Below are positions 16,709 to 25,890 of a stretch of DNA of 64,000 nucleotides, piece after piece. The notes under the pieces were generated by a model. The model worked only from the letters and a program-made list of their open reading frames with translations. It had not been told where the DNA came from and searched no databases. Positions within the stretch are counted from its first letter, which is position 1; each line of letters begins with the position of its first letter. A program made the position numbers and the translations under genes. Origin of the DNA: Bermanella sp044597725 (GTDB taxonomy: Bacteria; Pseudomonadota; Gammaproteobacteria; Pseudomonadales; Oceanobacteraceae); contig NZ_CP139003.1 in the NCBI RefSeq assembly GCF_044597725.1, forward strand, positions 2,170,001 to 2,234,000, read 5' to 3'.

Positions 16709-19402
16709 TTAGCGAAAGTTAATCCACACTGTGATTGTTTTTAATTGCGGCTTTGCATTTTGCAATAATCCAATAGCTTCTTTTGTTCGCAGCGTTAGCG
16801 CATCAATTTCAGCCTGATAAGCCCCAGGGGTAATTTCAAGTGACTTATAACGAGCCAATTCTGATTTGCTTTGATCAAGAAGAGCTTCAACCGCATTGGT
16901 AATATTTTCTTGCGTTGTATGAACCGCTAACTTCTCTGCTAGTGATGCCGCATTTTGAATGGAGCCCCATTTCAATTCAATGGCTTCTCTAGCCATTTCT
17001 CGACTAATAGGCTTGAAGTTAAGATGCAGGTTTTTCTCTGCTAATGCGCTGGTCGCGTTTTTCAAATCTTCAGTAATAAAGTAGCGGCGACTTTGTGGTG
17101 CCAAATAACGATTAAGCTCTAAGCGGCCTGGACCATTTGCTTTAAAGTCAAAATAACATTCGACAACAGCTGTGCCATTCGCAAGTCTGTCATCTTCGAA
17201 CAAAGCACAGGATGTGAATGCATCACCTGATGCTTCTAAGTCATCTAGCATGCCCTTAACCCATGGGTGATCCCAAGATAAAAACTCAAGATCTTCCCGT
17301 AGGGCAGCTTGTGCCCGACTAAATGTCATGGTGACAGCATCATCTTTAATGTCATTAATAAACGAAAACGGGCAGTTTTCACCGGGTTGGATAATATAAT
17401 TTTGTGAGCCCGCTTTTTCTGTTTCTATGTGCCCGTTATCAAACAGATTGAATACAAGTTCCTGTAATGCATCTTGCTGCTCGTCGGTTTGTTTTATTGC
17501 ATCTAAAAGCGGTGCGACTCGTTGTTCCGAAAATGAGTGTTGCTCTAATAACTTATCGCGACCTTGTTCAATTTCATCAAGAAGTTGGAAGCAAGCCTGC
17601 TGGCTTTGCAAAATAACAGCTTCCGCATTCTCACCTGTTTCAAGCATATCTTCTATTTCATAACCATAGGCTTCATAAATAGGCGCTGCTGCTGGGTTGG
17701 GCTGTCTAAACAAATCCAAACCATGATGATACAAGGCAGCTAGACGTGATTGAGGCGAGCCTGCTTGAAGTGGAATATGGATATAAATATCGCTACCTTG
17801 ACCAATGCGATCTAAGCGACCAATGCGCTGATCCACAAGGTCAGGGTGGTCGGGCAGGTCATAGAGCACTAGATATTTTGCATGTTGAAAATTTCGACCT
17901 TCACCACCAATTTCACTACAAACAAGAACCTGAAGCCCATCGGGTTCAACAAACTGCGCGGCAATCTGGTCACGCTCAATTAAGCTATAGCCTTCATGAA
18001 AAGCGCCAGATTGTATATCTGTATCAAAGTTAATAATTTCACTAATTTCCTGAGCAAGCTCTGCGTGCTTGCAAATAATAAGCACCTTCTCATCGCCCAG
18101 TTCTGGTAGCCATTGAACTAGCCATTCGTTATGGCTTTGCTCTTTTAAGTGGTGAAATTTAATATGACGCTCAGGAAACCCAGCAATGCTACGACGTGTA
18201 TTGCGATACACCATGCGCCCGGTACCATATCGGTCCGACATCCAATCAACAAAGCTTTGTGGGTCTTTGCCTGTCTCTATATAGTCTTGCGCCATATCGC
18301 TAAGGCGCTGGTCATCCAGTGTTTCGATTAAATCTAAGCACTGTTCAATACCATCGATTTCTATTCGATCAACAAGTTCGCTGACAACCGCATATTGCTG
18401 CTCTTCTTGTAAAAACTGCTCCAAATCTGGAAAGCGCAAAGGGTCCAGTAAATGAAGCCGAGCAAAGTGGCTCTCGACGCCCAGTTGCTCGGGAGTTGCA
18501 GTAAGGAGCAGAGCGCCGGAACTTACTTTAGAAAGCGCCAGCGCACTTTGATAAGCCTTTGATTGCCATTGCAAGCGATGGCTTTCATCAACAACCATCA
18601 TATCCCACTGAGTCGATAATGCTTGCTCCATGTATTGGCTATGCGTTAACCAATCGAAATTACATAGAGCGACCTGAATCTGGTTGAATGGATTTTCACC
18701 GTCTTGTTGTTGGCAGAACTCGTCATCGATTAGCGTGCAATTAAGATTAAATTTACGACGCATCTCCACGAGCCACTGATTAACCAGGGAAGCTGGAACG
18801 CATATTAAAATGCGTTGTGCTCGACCTGTTGCCATTAGCTGGTGAATAACCAACCCCGCTTCAATGGTTTTGCCTAAACCAACTTCATCTGCAAGCAGTG
18901 CTCGGGGTAAAGGCATATTTAAAATCTGCTGAGCAACGTCATACTGATGAGGAACTAGGTTTATTTTGGGTCCAACAAAACCGTGACTGGCATTGCCTTG
19001 TTGTCGAATAAATTGTGAGTCGAGACGCTGATAAAGGTTTTGCCATTTGCAGCTACCAAGCTGTCCCGACTTAAGTCGGTCAAGAGGGGAAACTTTACCT
19101 TGGTCGTCGGCCACCATTAATTCACTGATAACCTGATGGCCATCGTAATAGTATTGAAGTAAGCCATCGGTCTCTTCCACAGAAGAAATACAGATAAAGT
19201 CACCTCGACGTGTTTTTATTGTATCGCCTGGTTCAAAGCGACAACGTAACAATGGAGTCGTATTGGCCGAGTAAAGCCGAGTGGTTTCACTTAGCGGAAA
19301 TTCAATTGTGATTTGACGATTAACAAACTCCGTAACAACGCCAAGCCCTAATTCTGGCTCAGCAAGACTGACGTAACGTTGACCTTCTGAAAATGCTGGC
19401 AT
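16709..19402 (-). CDS. rapA: RNA polymerase-recycling SWI2/SNF2 ATPase RapA
   Basis: 897 residues, slightly shorter than E. coli RapA (968). The N-terminal Tudor-like segment (FSEGQRYVSLAEPELGLG) is followed by the SNF2 core: Walker A DEVGLGKT (172-179), DESH box (272-275), LLLTATPEQLG (motif III) and the second lobe with HEGYSLIERD, GGEGRNFQ and RIGRLDRIGQ. It binds core RNA polymerase and helps it recycle after transcription under stress. It is convergent with ppiD and divergent from the radical SAM gene. Confidence 0.95.
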   Translation of the reverse strand: MPAFSEGQRYVSLAEPELGLGVVTEFVNRQITIEFPLSETTRLYSANTTPLLRCRFEPGDTIKTRRGDFICISSVEETDGLLQYYYDGHQVISELMVADDQGKVSPLDRLKSGQLGSCKWQNLYQRLDSQFIRQQGNASHGFVGPKINLVPHQYDVAQQILNMPLPRALLADEVGLGKTIEAGLVIHQLMATGRAQRILICVPASLVNQWLVEMRRKFNLNCTLIDDEFCQQQDGENPFNQIQVALCNFDWLTHSQYMEQALSTQWDMMVVDESHRLQWQSKAYQSALALSKVSSGALLLTATPEQLGVESHFARLHLLDPLRFPDLEQFLQEEQQYAVVSELVDRIEIDGIEQCLDLIETLDDQRLSDMAQDYIETGKDPQSFVDWMSDRYGTGRMVYRNTRRSIAGFPERHIKFHHLKEQSHNEWLVQWLPELGDEKVLIICKHAELAQEISEIINFDTDIQSGAFHEGYSLIERDQIAAQFVEPDGLQVLVCSEIGGEGRNFQHAKYLVLYDLPDHPDLVDQRIGRLDRIGQGSDIYIHIPLQAGSPQSRLAALYHHGLDLFRQPNPAAAPIYEAYGYEIEDMLETGENAEAVILQSQQACFQLLDEIEQGRDKLLEQHSFSEQRVAPLLDAIKQTDEQQDALQELVFNLFDNGHIETEKAGSQNYIIQPGENCPFSFINDIKDDAVTMTFSRAQAALREDLEFLSWDHPWVKGMLDDLEASGDAFTSCALFEDDRLANGTAVVECYFDFKANGPGRLELNRYLAPQSRRYFITEDLKNATSALAEKNLHLNFKPISREMAREAIELKWGSIQNAASLAEKLAVHTTQENITNAVEALLDQSKSELARYKSLEITPGAYQAEIDALTLRTKEAIGLLQNAKPQLKTITVWINFR

Positions 19403-19541
19403 ATACCTCTCCCCAAACTAAGCCGCCGATTTTACCACTTAGCGCCCAACGGCTCACTACTAATTACAGGAATCTTTTAGGCAATTGCGGCCGATGGCTA
19501 AGCTGTGGGAAAATAGCCTAAATTTCTACTGTGAGACGTCC

Positions 19542-20426
19542 ATGCTGTCCTATATTGAGCCCGTATTTCGACCACCCAGTGAAGCGCGTTCGCTTATCCT
19601 GCAAGTAACCAATGGGTGTTCTTGGAATAATTGCACATTTTGTGAGATGTACACTCAGGATCAGAAAAAATTCAAGGCTAGAAAAGAGGAGGATGTTGAA
19701 CAAGACATCATTAAGGCCAGCCGCATGATCCAGCCCTTTGAGAAAGTGTTTTTGGCGGATGGGGATGCTATGGTTTTACCCATGCGACGACTCAAAGCAA
19801 TCCTTGAACAAATCAAGCAGCATATGCCATGGGTGAAAAGGGTTTCTAGCTACTGCCTACCACGTAACTTGAATAAAAAGTCTGTAGAAGATCTGGCCGA
19901 GCTTAAAGCACTGGGCTTGGATATACTTTATATTGGCTGTGAATCGGGCGATGATGAGGTTTTAGCCAAGGTCAACAAAGGTGAAACCTATGAAACGCAA
20001 AAAACCGCCCTAGAGAAGATTCATGCCGCTGGGCTGCGTTCATCGGTGATGATCTTAAATGGCTTGGGTGGCCCCAAATTGAGTGAACAGCATGCCATCA
20101 ACAGTGCAAGGCTTATGAATGAAACTCAACCTAACTACCTATCCACATTAGTTGTCAGCTTTCCTTTAGGAGATGAGCGTCTTAAAAAAGGGTTTGATGA
20201 CGATTGGGAATTAATGGATCAAACCGCCTTGTTTTTCGAATTAAAGCACTTTATTGAAAACCTAGAGCTAACCAATACAATTTTCCGCAGCGATCATGCC
20301 AGTAACTACCTTCCTCTCAAAGGTGTACTAGGAAAAGACAAGCAAGCCATGCTACAGCAAATAGAAACTGCGCTTTACCATCCAGACAAAGTGCGACTAC
20401 GCCAGGAATGGCAGCGAGGTCTTTAA
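19542..20426 (+). CDS. Radical SAM protein with CX4CX2C cluster motif, function unassigned
   Basis: 295 residues from the ATG at 19542. The motif NGCSWNNCTFCEMY binds the 4Fe-4S cluster; it has four residues between the first two cysteines instead of the usual three, a feature of the COG1032-like branch that starts with RPPSEARSLILQ. GCESGDDEVLAKVNKG is the SAM-binding glycine-rich segment. No second iron-sulfur motif or cobalamin domain is seen, so the substrate is open. Alternative starts are ATG 19494 and TTG 19485; 19542 is chosen because homologues begin near YIEPVFRPPSE and a GTGAG lies upstream. The DUF1285 gene follows after one base, so the two are likely co-translated. Confidence 0.75.
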   Translation: MLSYIEPVFRPPSEARSLILQVTNGCSWNNCTFCEMYTQDQKKFKARKEEDVEQDIIKASRMIQPFEKVFLADGDAMVLPMRRLKAILEQIKQHMPWVKRVSSYCLPRNLNKKSVEDLAELKALGLDILYIGCESGDDEVLAKVNKGETYETQKTALEKIHAAGLRSSVMILNGLGGPKLSEQHAINSARLMNETQPNYLSTLVVSFPLGDERLKKGFDDDWELMDQTALFFELKHFIENLELTNTIFRSDHASNYLPLKGVLGKDKQAMLQQIETALYHPDKVRLRQEWQRGL

Positions 20427-20427
20427 C

Positions 20428-20958
20428 ATGACAAAACTATCAGGTTTAGCTGAGCAATTAGGTAAGTATGACGGAATGCCATCCAGCCTACCTCCCGTTG
20501 ATCAATGGAACCCTGAATTGTCAGGTGAAATTGATATCGTCATTAAAGCCGATGGGACATGGTTTCATGAGGGCGACGAAATAAAACGAGCTAAACTTGT
20601 GCGTTTGTTTAGTACCATACTCAAGCGTGAAGGGGATGATTACTACTTAGTAACACCCGTTGAGAAATGGAAGATTAGTGTTGAGGATTTACCGTTTGTC
20701 GCCGTTTTGATGGAGCAGACTGAAAATGGGTTGTTCATGGCAACCAATGTAGGCGATGAAGTACAAATAGGTGAAGATCATTCTATACTGCTTGACGAGC
20801 AAAGCTCAGACGAGCCTAACATACCATACGTGCCAGTTCGTGCAGGCCTTAATGCCCGTATAAATCGTAATGTTTTTTATGACTTAGCAGACCAAGCCCA
20901 CGAAAAAGATGGCGCATTTTATGTAAAAATAGGTGGTTCGGAATATTGCATTGGGTAG
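20428..20958 (+). CDS. DUF1285 domain protein
   Basis: 176 residues, cytoplasmic, no signal or membrane segment. The block IKADGTWFHEGDEIKRAKLVRLFSTILKR followed by YYLVTPVEKWKI is the DUF1285 pattern, a compact all-beta two-lobed fold. The biochemical function is not known. It begins one base after the radical SAM stop codon, which suggests coordinated expression. A weak hairpin follows. Confidence 0.8.
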   Translation: MTKLSGLAEQLGKYDGMPSSLPPVDQWNPELSGEIDIVIKADGTWFHEGDEIKRAKLVRLFSTILKREGDDYYLVTPVEKWKISVEDLPFVAVLMEQTENGLFMATNVGDEVQIGEDHSILLDEQSSDEPNIPYVPVRAGLNARINRNVFYDLADQAHEKDGAFYVKIGGSEYCIG

Positions 20959-20993
20959 TAAAACCGCGTTATTGTTATCAGCTGATTAAAAAA

Positions 20994-21009
20994 TGTTCCA
21001 CGGGGAACA
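20994..21009. other. parS-like 16-mer, one mismatch from a perfect palindrome
   Basis: TGTTCCACGGGGAACA differs at one base from TGTTCCACGTGGAACA, the form of the ParB-binding parS palindrome in many bacteria. It lies between genes, as many parS copies do. The mismatch is in the central half of the right arm, so binding may be weak. It could also just be the top of a terminator hairpin. Confidence 0.35.
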
Positions 21010-21011
21010 AA

Positions 21012-21040
21012 TAATGAACAGTTATATAAGCTGTTCATTA
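21012..21040 (+). terminator. Perfect hairpin downstream of the radical SAM/DUF1285 unit
   Basis: A 10-bp perfect inverted repeat (21012-21021 with 21031-21040) with a 9-base loop and no proper T run. It may be a weak terminator. The remaining ~150 bases to the toxin gene show nothing clear. Confidence 0.4.
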
Positions 21041-21208
21041 TTGCATGCTTTTCATCTAAACAGACTCTCCTTCACACCTCCCATCGACTCAGCTTTATTA
21101 ATAAACGCACACTTAAATCAGGTACTTGCCTGAGATGCTCATTAGAAAACTCGTGCTACGGTTTGGTTACATAATCATAATTGAATATATACCCTTATGG
21201 AGTATACT

Positions 21209-21588
21209 TTGATTTACAATACCATGCAGTTTGCATCCCTTATCAAAAAAGAAAACCTGTCAGATGAGGACCTTATTTTGGCATGCAGAGAAATGGATCA
21301 AGGCCTTTATGACGCGGATTTAGGGGGGGGAGTGTTTATAAAAAACGAGTGGCTGGCACAGGCAACAAAGGCAAAAGGGGCGGTTATCGTACTGTGGTTG
21401 GCGCTATCATTAGCGATAGGTATTTTTTCCTCTATGTATTTGCTAAATCAGCTAAAGCCAATATAAGTGCAAAAGAAAAACTAGCTCTTAAGGAGTTAGC
21501 AAAAGAATTTCTAAATTTTGACCAGTATACATTAAACAGCTTGGTTGAATCTGGGGAGCTATTAATAGTAGGTGAGCATCATGGGTAA
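21209..21588 (+). pseudogene. RelE-type toxin of a toxin-antitoxin pair, out of frame at a G8 tract
   Basis: The first frame (TTG at 21209, GGAG 6 bases before it; ATG 21197 is an alternative) encodes FASLIKKENLSDEDLILACREMDQGLYDADLGGG. The second frame, ending at 21588, encodes YKKRVAGTGNKGKRGGYRTVVGA, then RYFFLYVFAKSAKANIS and AKEKLALKELAKEFL. Together these make one complete RelE-like mRNA-interferase toxin. They are split at eight Gs (21323-21330). Six Gs would give the usual DLGGxVYKKR, so two bases are extra. The tail overlaps the antitoxin start by 8 bases. It may be a dead toxin, a phase-variable one, or a homopolymer sequencing error. Confidence 0.75.
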
Positions 21589-21883
21589 CATTTTACAGAC
21601 AGTACACGCTACAGCCAAGGGATTGAAAAAAGCAGGAGCTATCGATAAAACAACCATGCGTAAATTTGATGCACTATGTTTAACCAGCATTCATGAGTTT
21701 ACTCCCGAGCAAGTCAAAAACTTAAGATTAAAATACAATTTATCACAACCCGTATTTGCACAATATTTGAACGTCAGTGATAAACTAGTAAAGAAATGGG
21801 AACAAGGCGACAGCTCTCCAAGAGGGGCTGCCCTTAAGATGCTGTCTATAGCAGAAAAAAAAGGACTCGAAGCGATAGCTTAA
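21581..21883 (+). CDS. Antitoxin, XRE-family helix-turn-helix (NadS/HigA-like)
   Basis: 100 residues from the ATG at 21581, which has AGGTGAG at good spacing; the GTG at 21572 is inside that site. The C-terminal half is a helix-turn-helix: FTPEQVKNLRLKYNLSQPVFAQYLNVSDKLVKKWEQGDSSPRGAALKML. The N-terminal half is helical and probably binds the toxin. Toxin-first order with the antitoxin start inside the toxin end fits RelE/HigB-HigA-type modules, in which the antitoxin represses its own operon. Confidence 0.85.
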   Translation: MGNILQTVHATAKGLKKAGAIDKTTMRKFDALCLTSIHEFTPEQVKNLRLKYNLSQPVFAQYLNVSDKLVKKWEQGDSSPRGAALKMLSIAEKKGLEAIA

Positions 21884-21912
21884 TCGCTTCAAACAAATGT
21901 GAGGGCCACAAA

Positions 21913-21936
21913 AAAAGGGAGCAAATGCTCCCTTTT
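21913..21936. terminator. Terminator between the antitoxin and etfD
   Basis: A perfect 10-bp stem (21913-21922 with 21927-21936) with a 4-base loop, A run on one side and T run on the other; it can serve both convergent genes. Confidence 0.8.
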
Positions 21937-21952
21937 AAAGACCTAATATTTA

Positions 21953-23596
21953 TTACATATTAGGGTAGTTTGGACCACCAGAACCCTCTGGAGTAACCCA
22001 AGTAATATTTTGTGCTGGGTCTTTAATGTCACAGGTTTTACAGTGCACACAGTTTTGCGAGTTAATCTGGAAGCGCTGCTCACCGTTATCGCCTTCGACA
22101 ATTTCATACACACCAGCAGGGCAGTAGCGCTGCGCTGGTTCGTCATACATTGGAAGGTTTTTCGCCAATGGAATACTCGGATCGGCAAGTTTTAAGTGAC
22201 ATGGCTGATCTTCAGCATGGTTCACGTTACCAATAAAGACTGAGTCAAGCTTAGCGAAGCTAATCACGCCATCCGGCTTAGGATAGTTGATTTTTTTGCA
22301 CTCAGATGCAGGCTTTAGCGTTGCATAATCAGGCGTTTTATCGTGGAACGTCATTGGTAACGGGAATATATTCTGATCAATATAGTTAACCGCACCACCA
22401 ACAAAAGTACCAAACTTGTGCATTACAGGGCCAAAGTTACGGCTGCGGTGTAGCTCTTTATAAACCCAAGATTTATTAAAGGCTTCGGTAAATTCAACAA
22501 GCTCATCATTGGCACGACCAGCTTCAATGGCTGCGATTACTTGCTCGGCAGCGATAATGCCGCTCTTCATGGCTGTATGTGTGCCTTTGATTTTGGCAAA
22601 GTTCAAAGTGCCCGCATCACAACCCACGACAAGACCACCAGGGAATGTCATCTTAGGTAGACAGTTCAAACCACCTTTCGCAATTGCACGGGCACCGTAA
22701 GAAACACGCTTGCCGCCTTCAAGATACTGCTTTAACACAGGGTGGTGCTTCATGCGCTGAAATTCATCAAATGGGCTAACATGGGGGTTTTCATAAGAAA
22801 GGTCTGTTATTAGGCCCACTACAACTTGGTTGTTTTCTGCATGATAAAGGAAGAAACCACCAGTAGAACCGGACTCGCTTAATGGCCAGCCTGCACCGTG
22901 TAGAACCAAACCTTCTTGGTGTTTTTCAGGGTCGATATCCCAAAGCTCTTTGATGCCGATACCGTAATGCTGAGGATCTTTGCCTTCGTCTAGCTTGAAT
23001 TCGCTAATAAGCTGCTTGCCTAAATGGCCACGACAACCTTCAGCAAAAATAGTGTACTTACCGCGCAATTCCATGCCAGGCATATACATATCGGTTTGCT
23101 CGCCTTCGGCGCTCACACCCATATCACCAGTAACAATACCTTTAACAGCGCCATCTTCCACAATGTATTCAGCGGCGGTAAAACCTGGGTAAATTTCGAC
23201 ACCTAGGTTTTCTGCTTGCTCACCTAACCAACGGCAAACATTACCCAAACTAACGACGAAGTTACCTTCGTTATGCATGGGCTTTGGAATCATCCAGTTT
23301 GGTGTTTTAATGCTTTTTTCTTCACCGGTTAAGAAGTAAACCTCGTCTTTCTTAACAGGTGTATTGAGTGGCGCACCTAGCTCTTCATAATTTGGGAATA
23401 GCTCTTTGAGTGCTCGATCTTCGATAACAGCACCAGAAAGGATATGGGCGCCTACCTCAGAACCTTTTTCAACTAGGCATACGCTTAACTCTTGGCCTTT
23501 TTCTTCGGCTAATTGCTTTAGGCGAATGGCAGTTGAAAGACCAGATGGGCCGCCGCCAATAATGACGACATCATATTCCATCGCTTCGCGTTCCAT
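21953..23596 (-). CDS. etfD: Electron transfer flavoprotein-ubiquinone oxidoreductase (ETF-QO)
   Basis: 547 residues from the ATG at 23596, preceded by GAGGAG at 6 bases; a TTG 21 bases further upstream is less likely. FAD binding is at YDVVIIGGGPSGLSTA near the start, and the 4Fe-4S ferredoxin-type site is NCVHCKTCDIKDP near the end. GAGWPLSESGSTGG and the quinone-side helix wording of ETF-QO are present. It passes electrons from ETF, fed by acyl-CoA dehydrogenases, to ubiquinone at the inner membrane. It is divergent from etfBA, its electron donor, across a PsrA-like box. Confidence 0.96.
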   Translation of the reverse strand: MEREAMEYDVVIIGGGPSGLSTAIRLKQLAEEKGQELSVCLVEKGSEVGAHILSGAVIEDRALKELFPNYEELGAPLNTPVKKDEVYFLTGEEKSIKTPNWMIPKPMHNEGNFVVSLGNVCRWLGEQAENLGVEIYPGFTAAEYIVEDGAVKGIVTGDMGVSAEGEQTDMYMPGMELRGKYTIFAEGCRGHLGKQLISEFKLDEGKDPQHYGIGIKELWDIDPEKHQEGLVLHGAGWPLSESGSTGGFFLYHAENNQVVVGLITDLSYENPHVSPFDEFQRMKHHPVLKQYLEGGKRVSYGARAIAKGGLNCLPKMTFPGGLVVGCDAGTLNFAKIKGTHTAMKSGIIAAEQVIAAIEAGRANDELVEFTEAFNKSWVYKELHRSRNFGPVMHKFGTFVGGAVNYIDQNIFPLPMTFHDKTPDYATLKPASECKKINYPKPDGVISFAKLDSVFIGNVNHAEDQPCHLKLADPSIPLAKNLPMYDEPAQRYCPAGVYEIVEGDNGEQRFQINSQNCVHCKTCDIKDPAQNITWVTPEGSGGPNYPNM

Positions 23597-23797
23597 TGAA
23601 CTCTCCTCAAATTTCAAGCAACACAGTCATAGACTGGTCTTTTTTAATAATATGTATCTAATTAGGCCAAACTAGCCGAAAAGTGGCGCTAGTATACTGA
23701 TATTACTGGCCATGGCCAAACCCAAAACAACTCACATAAGTGGCTAAAGTGGGTGTTTTTTAGGTTTTGTGGCAATTAAACCCTTATTCAGACTAGC

Positions 23798-23817
23798 ATT
23801 CAAACGCGCGTTTGAAT
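23798..23817. promoter_or_regulatory. PsrA-type (fatty-acid sensor) operator between etfD and etfBA
   Basis: ATTCAAACGCGCGTTTGAAT is a perfect 20-bp palindrome holding CAAAC-N4-GTTTG, an exact match to the PsrA box [G/C]AAAC-N2-4-GTTT[G/C]. PsrA is known to control etf and beta-oxidation genes in pseudomonads and to be released by long-chain acyl groups. It lies in the ~405-bp gap 23597-24002, which otherwise shows no gene. Confidence 0.7.
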
Positions 23818-24002
23818 AGAATCTAGAATACAAATGTTAGCCAAGTAGTCTAAGATTGGTAGTTTAGACCCTGATTTGACTTGGCGCAGTTGACCTCGAT
23901 TTGAATTAAGGTCAGTATCTGCGCCCAGATTCGACCTATCAGCGTTTTTTCTATCTGTGTCGAACCTACTTACTTCAATCCACTCAACTTGACGGGGAAT
24001 CT

Positions 24003-24752
24003 ATGAAGGTTCTTGTTGCTGTTAAGCGTGTCATCGATTACAACGTAAAAGTGCGCGTGAAGGCTGATAATTCTGACGTTGATCTTACCAACGTTAAGAT
24101 GGCCATGAATCCATTCTGTGAAATTGCAGTCGAAGAAGCGGTACGCCTAAAAGAAAAAGGTATTGCCAGCGAGATTGTAGTTGTGTCTATTGGGCCGAAA
24201 GTGGCTCAAGAGCAAATTCGTACTGCTTTGGCCCTTGGTGCTGACCGCGGTATTTTGGTTGAAACTGACGAGAAGTTAGAGCCTCTATCAGTTGCCAAAA
24301 CTCTTAAAGCAATTGTTGAAAAAGAAGAACCTCAACTGGTTATTCTTGGTAAGCAATCTATCGACAACGATAACAACCAAACTGGTCAAATGCTGGGTGC
24401 CTTAACAGGTATGGCTCAGGGTACATTTGCTTCAGAAGTTGCAGTTGATGGCGAGAAAGTGAACGTAACCCGTGAAATCGACGGTGGTTTGCGTACAGTT
24501 GGCCTTAAGCTTCCAGCAATCGTTACAACCGACCTACGCCTTAACGAACCACGCTATGCTTCTCTTCCAAACATCATGAAAGCTAAGCGTAAGCCGCTAG
24601 AAACACTAGCGCCGGCTGACCTAGGCGTTGAGATCAAATCGACTCAAACTCTGGTTAAAGTTGAGCCACCTGCAGAGCGTTCTGCTGGTATTAAAGTGGG
24701 CAGCGTAGACGAGCTGGTTGAGAAACTTAAGAACGAAGCGAAGGTGCTGTAA
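24003..24752 (+). CDS. etfB: Electron transfer flavoprotein beta subunit
   Basis: 249 residues, standard length. MKVLVAVKRVIDYNVKVRVK, the VKMAMNPFCEIAVEEAVRLKE block and the signature VTREIDGGLRTVGLKLPAIVT are those of EtfB, which binds AMP and joins EtfA to hold FAD. It accepts electrons from acyl-CoA dehydrogenases. Its stop codon shares one base with the start codon of etfA (TAATG), so the subunits should be made in equal amounts. Confidence 0.97.
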   Translation: MKVLVAVKRVIDYNVKVRVKADNSDVDLTNVKMAMNPFCEIAVEEAVRLKEKGIASEIVVVSIGPKVAQEQIRTALALGADRGILVETDEKLEPLSVAKTLKAIVEKEEPQLVILGKQSIDNDNNQTGQMLGALTGMAQGTFASEVAVDGEKVNVTREIDGGLRTVGLKLPAIVTTDLRLNEPRYASLPNIMKAKRKPLETLAPADLGVEIKSTQTLVKVEPPAERSAGIKVGSVDELVEKLKNEAKVL

Positions 24753-25681
24753 TGGGTATTTTAGTTGTTGTAGAACACGATAACGCTACCCTTAAGGGAG
24801 CGACTTTAAATACCATCGCGGCCGCTAAGGCCATTGGTGGTGATATTGACGTTTTAGTTGCGGGCCAAGATTGCTCAGGCGCTGCTGAAGCAGCGGCTAA
24901 AGTAGATGGCGTAGCTAAAGTATTGGTAGCAGATGATGCTGCATACAGCCATCAGCTAGGCGAAAGCCTTGGCGATCTAGTTGCTGAAATTGGCAAGAAC
25001 TATAGCCACATTTTGGCAGCAGCAACCACAACGGGTAAAGATTTCTTACCTCGTACTGCTGCGCTACTAGACGTTAACATGATCTCTGAAATCACAAGCG
25101 TTGAATCTGCTGATACGTTTAAGCGTCCAATCTATGCAGGTAACGCATTTGCTACTGTTCAATCTAGCGATGCGATCAAAGTGATCACTGTTCGTGCTAC
25201 TGGTTTTGATGCAGTGTCTGCAGAAGGCGGTTCAGCATCTGTTGAAAATATTGCGGCTGTAGCAGACAAAGGCATTTCTGAATTTGTAGGCGAAGAGCTT
25301 GCTGTATCTGATCGTCCTGACTTAACGGCGGCTGACATCGTTATTTCTGGTGGTCGTGGTATGCAGAATGGCGATAACTTCGAGCTGCTTTACAAGGTGG
25401 CCGATAAGCTAGGTGCAGCAGTTGGCGCATCTCGCGCAGCAGTTGATGCTGGCTTCGTACCAAACGACATGCAAGTAGGTCAAACAGGTAAAATTGTTGC
25501 GCCTAACCTTTACATGGCAGTTGGTATTTCTGGTGCTATCCAGCACCTTGCTGGTATGAAGGACTCTAAAGTCATTGTTGCAATCAACAAAGACGAAGAA
25601 GCGCCTATCTTCCAAGTAGCCGACTACGGTCTAGTTGCTGATTTATTCGATGCTGTTCCTGAGCTTGAAAGCAAGGTATAA
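24752..25681 (+). CDS. etfA: Electron transfer flavoprotein alpha subunit
   Basis: 309 residues. The C-terminal FAD-binding domain shows GGRGMQNGDNFELLYKVADKLGAAVGASRAAVD, then DMQVGQTGKIVAPNLYMAVGISGAIQH and INKDEEAPIFQVADYGLVADLF, the EtfA signature. It pairs with EtfB and is oxidised by ETF-QO encoded on the other side of the PsrA-like box. A strong terminator follows. Confidence 0.97.
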   Translation: MGILVVVEHDNATLKGATLNTIAAAKAIGGDIDVLVAGQDCSGAAEAAAKVDGVAKVLVADDAAYSHQLGESLGDLVAEIGKNYSHILAAATTTGKDFLPRTAALLDVNMISEITSVESADTFKRPIYAGNAFATVQSSDAIKVITVRATGFDAVSAEGGSASVENIAAVADKGISEFVGEELAVSDRPDLTAADIVISGGRGMQNGDNFELLYKVADKLGAAVGASRAAVDAGFVPNDMQVGQTGKIVAPNLYMAVGISGAIQHLAGMKDSKVIVAINKDEEAPIFQVADYGLVADLFDAVPELESKV

Positions 25682-25746
25682 ATTTGCTGCATCGACGACA
25701 CCCTTGATTACTCATCCTGCATTTTTTGCAGGGTAGGTAGAGGGTT

Positions 25747-25790
25747 AAAAAAGCCTGATTTCGGATATAGCCGATCTCAGGCTTTTTTTT
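25747..25790 (+). terminator. Rho-independent terminator after etfA
   Basis: An outer 12-bp stem (25747-25758 with 25777-25788) topped by an inner TCGG/CCGA pair and followed by T runs, upstream of gspE. A smaller CCTGCA/TGCAGG hairpin lies between it and the etfA stop. Confidence 0.85.
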
Positions 25791-25890
25791 GGCTGTTAAT
25801 TTGTCACAATTCAGCGTTAAAATAGAGACATAACAACAAGATACCGTTAACCTAGCGCCCAATCGCTTTATATCAGGACGTATTTAACAA

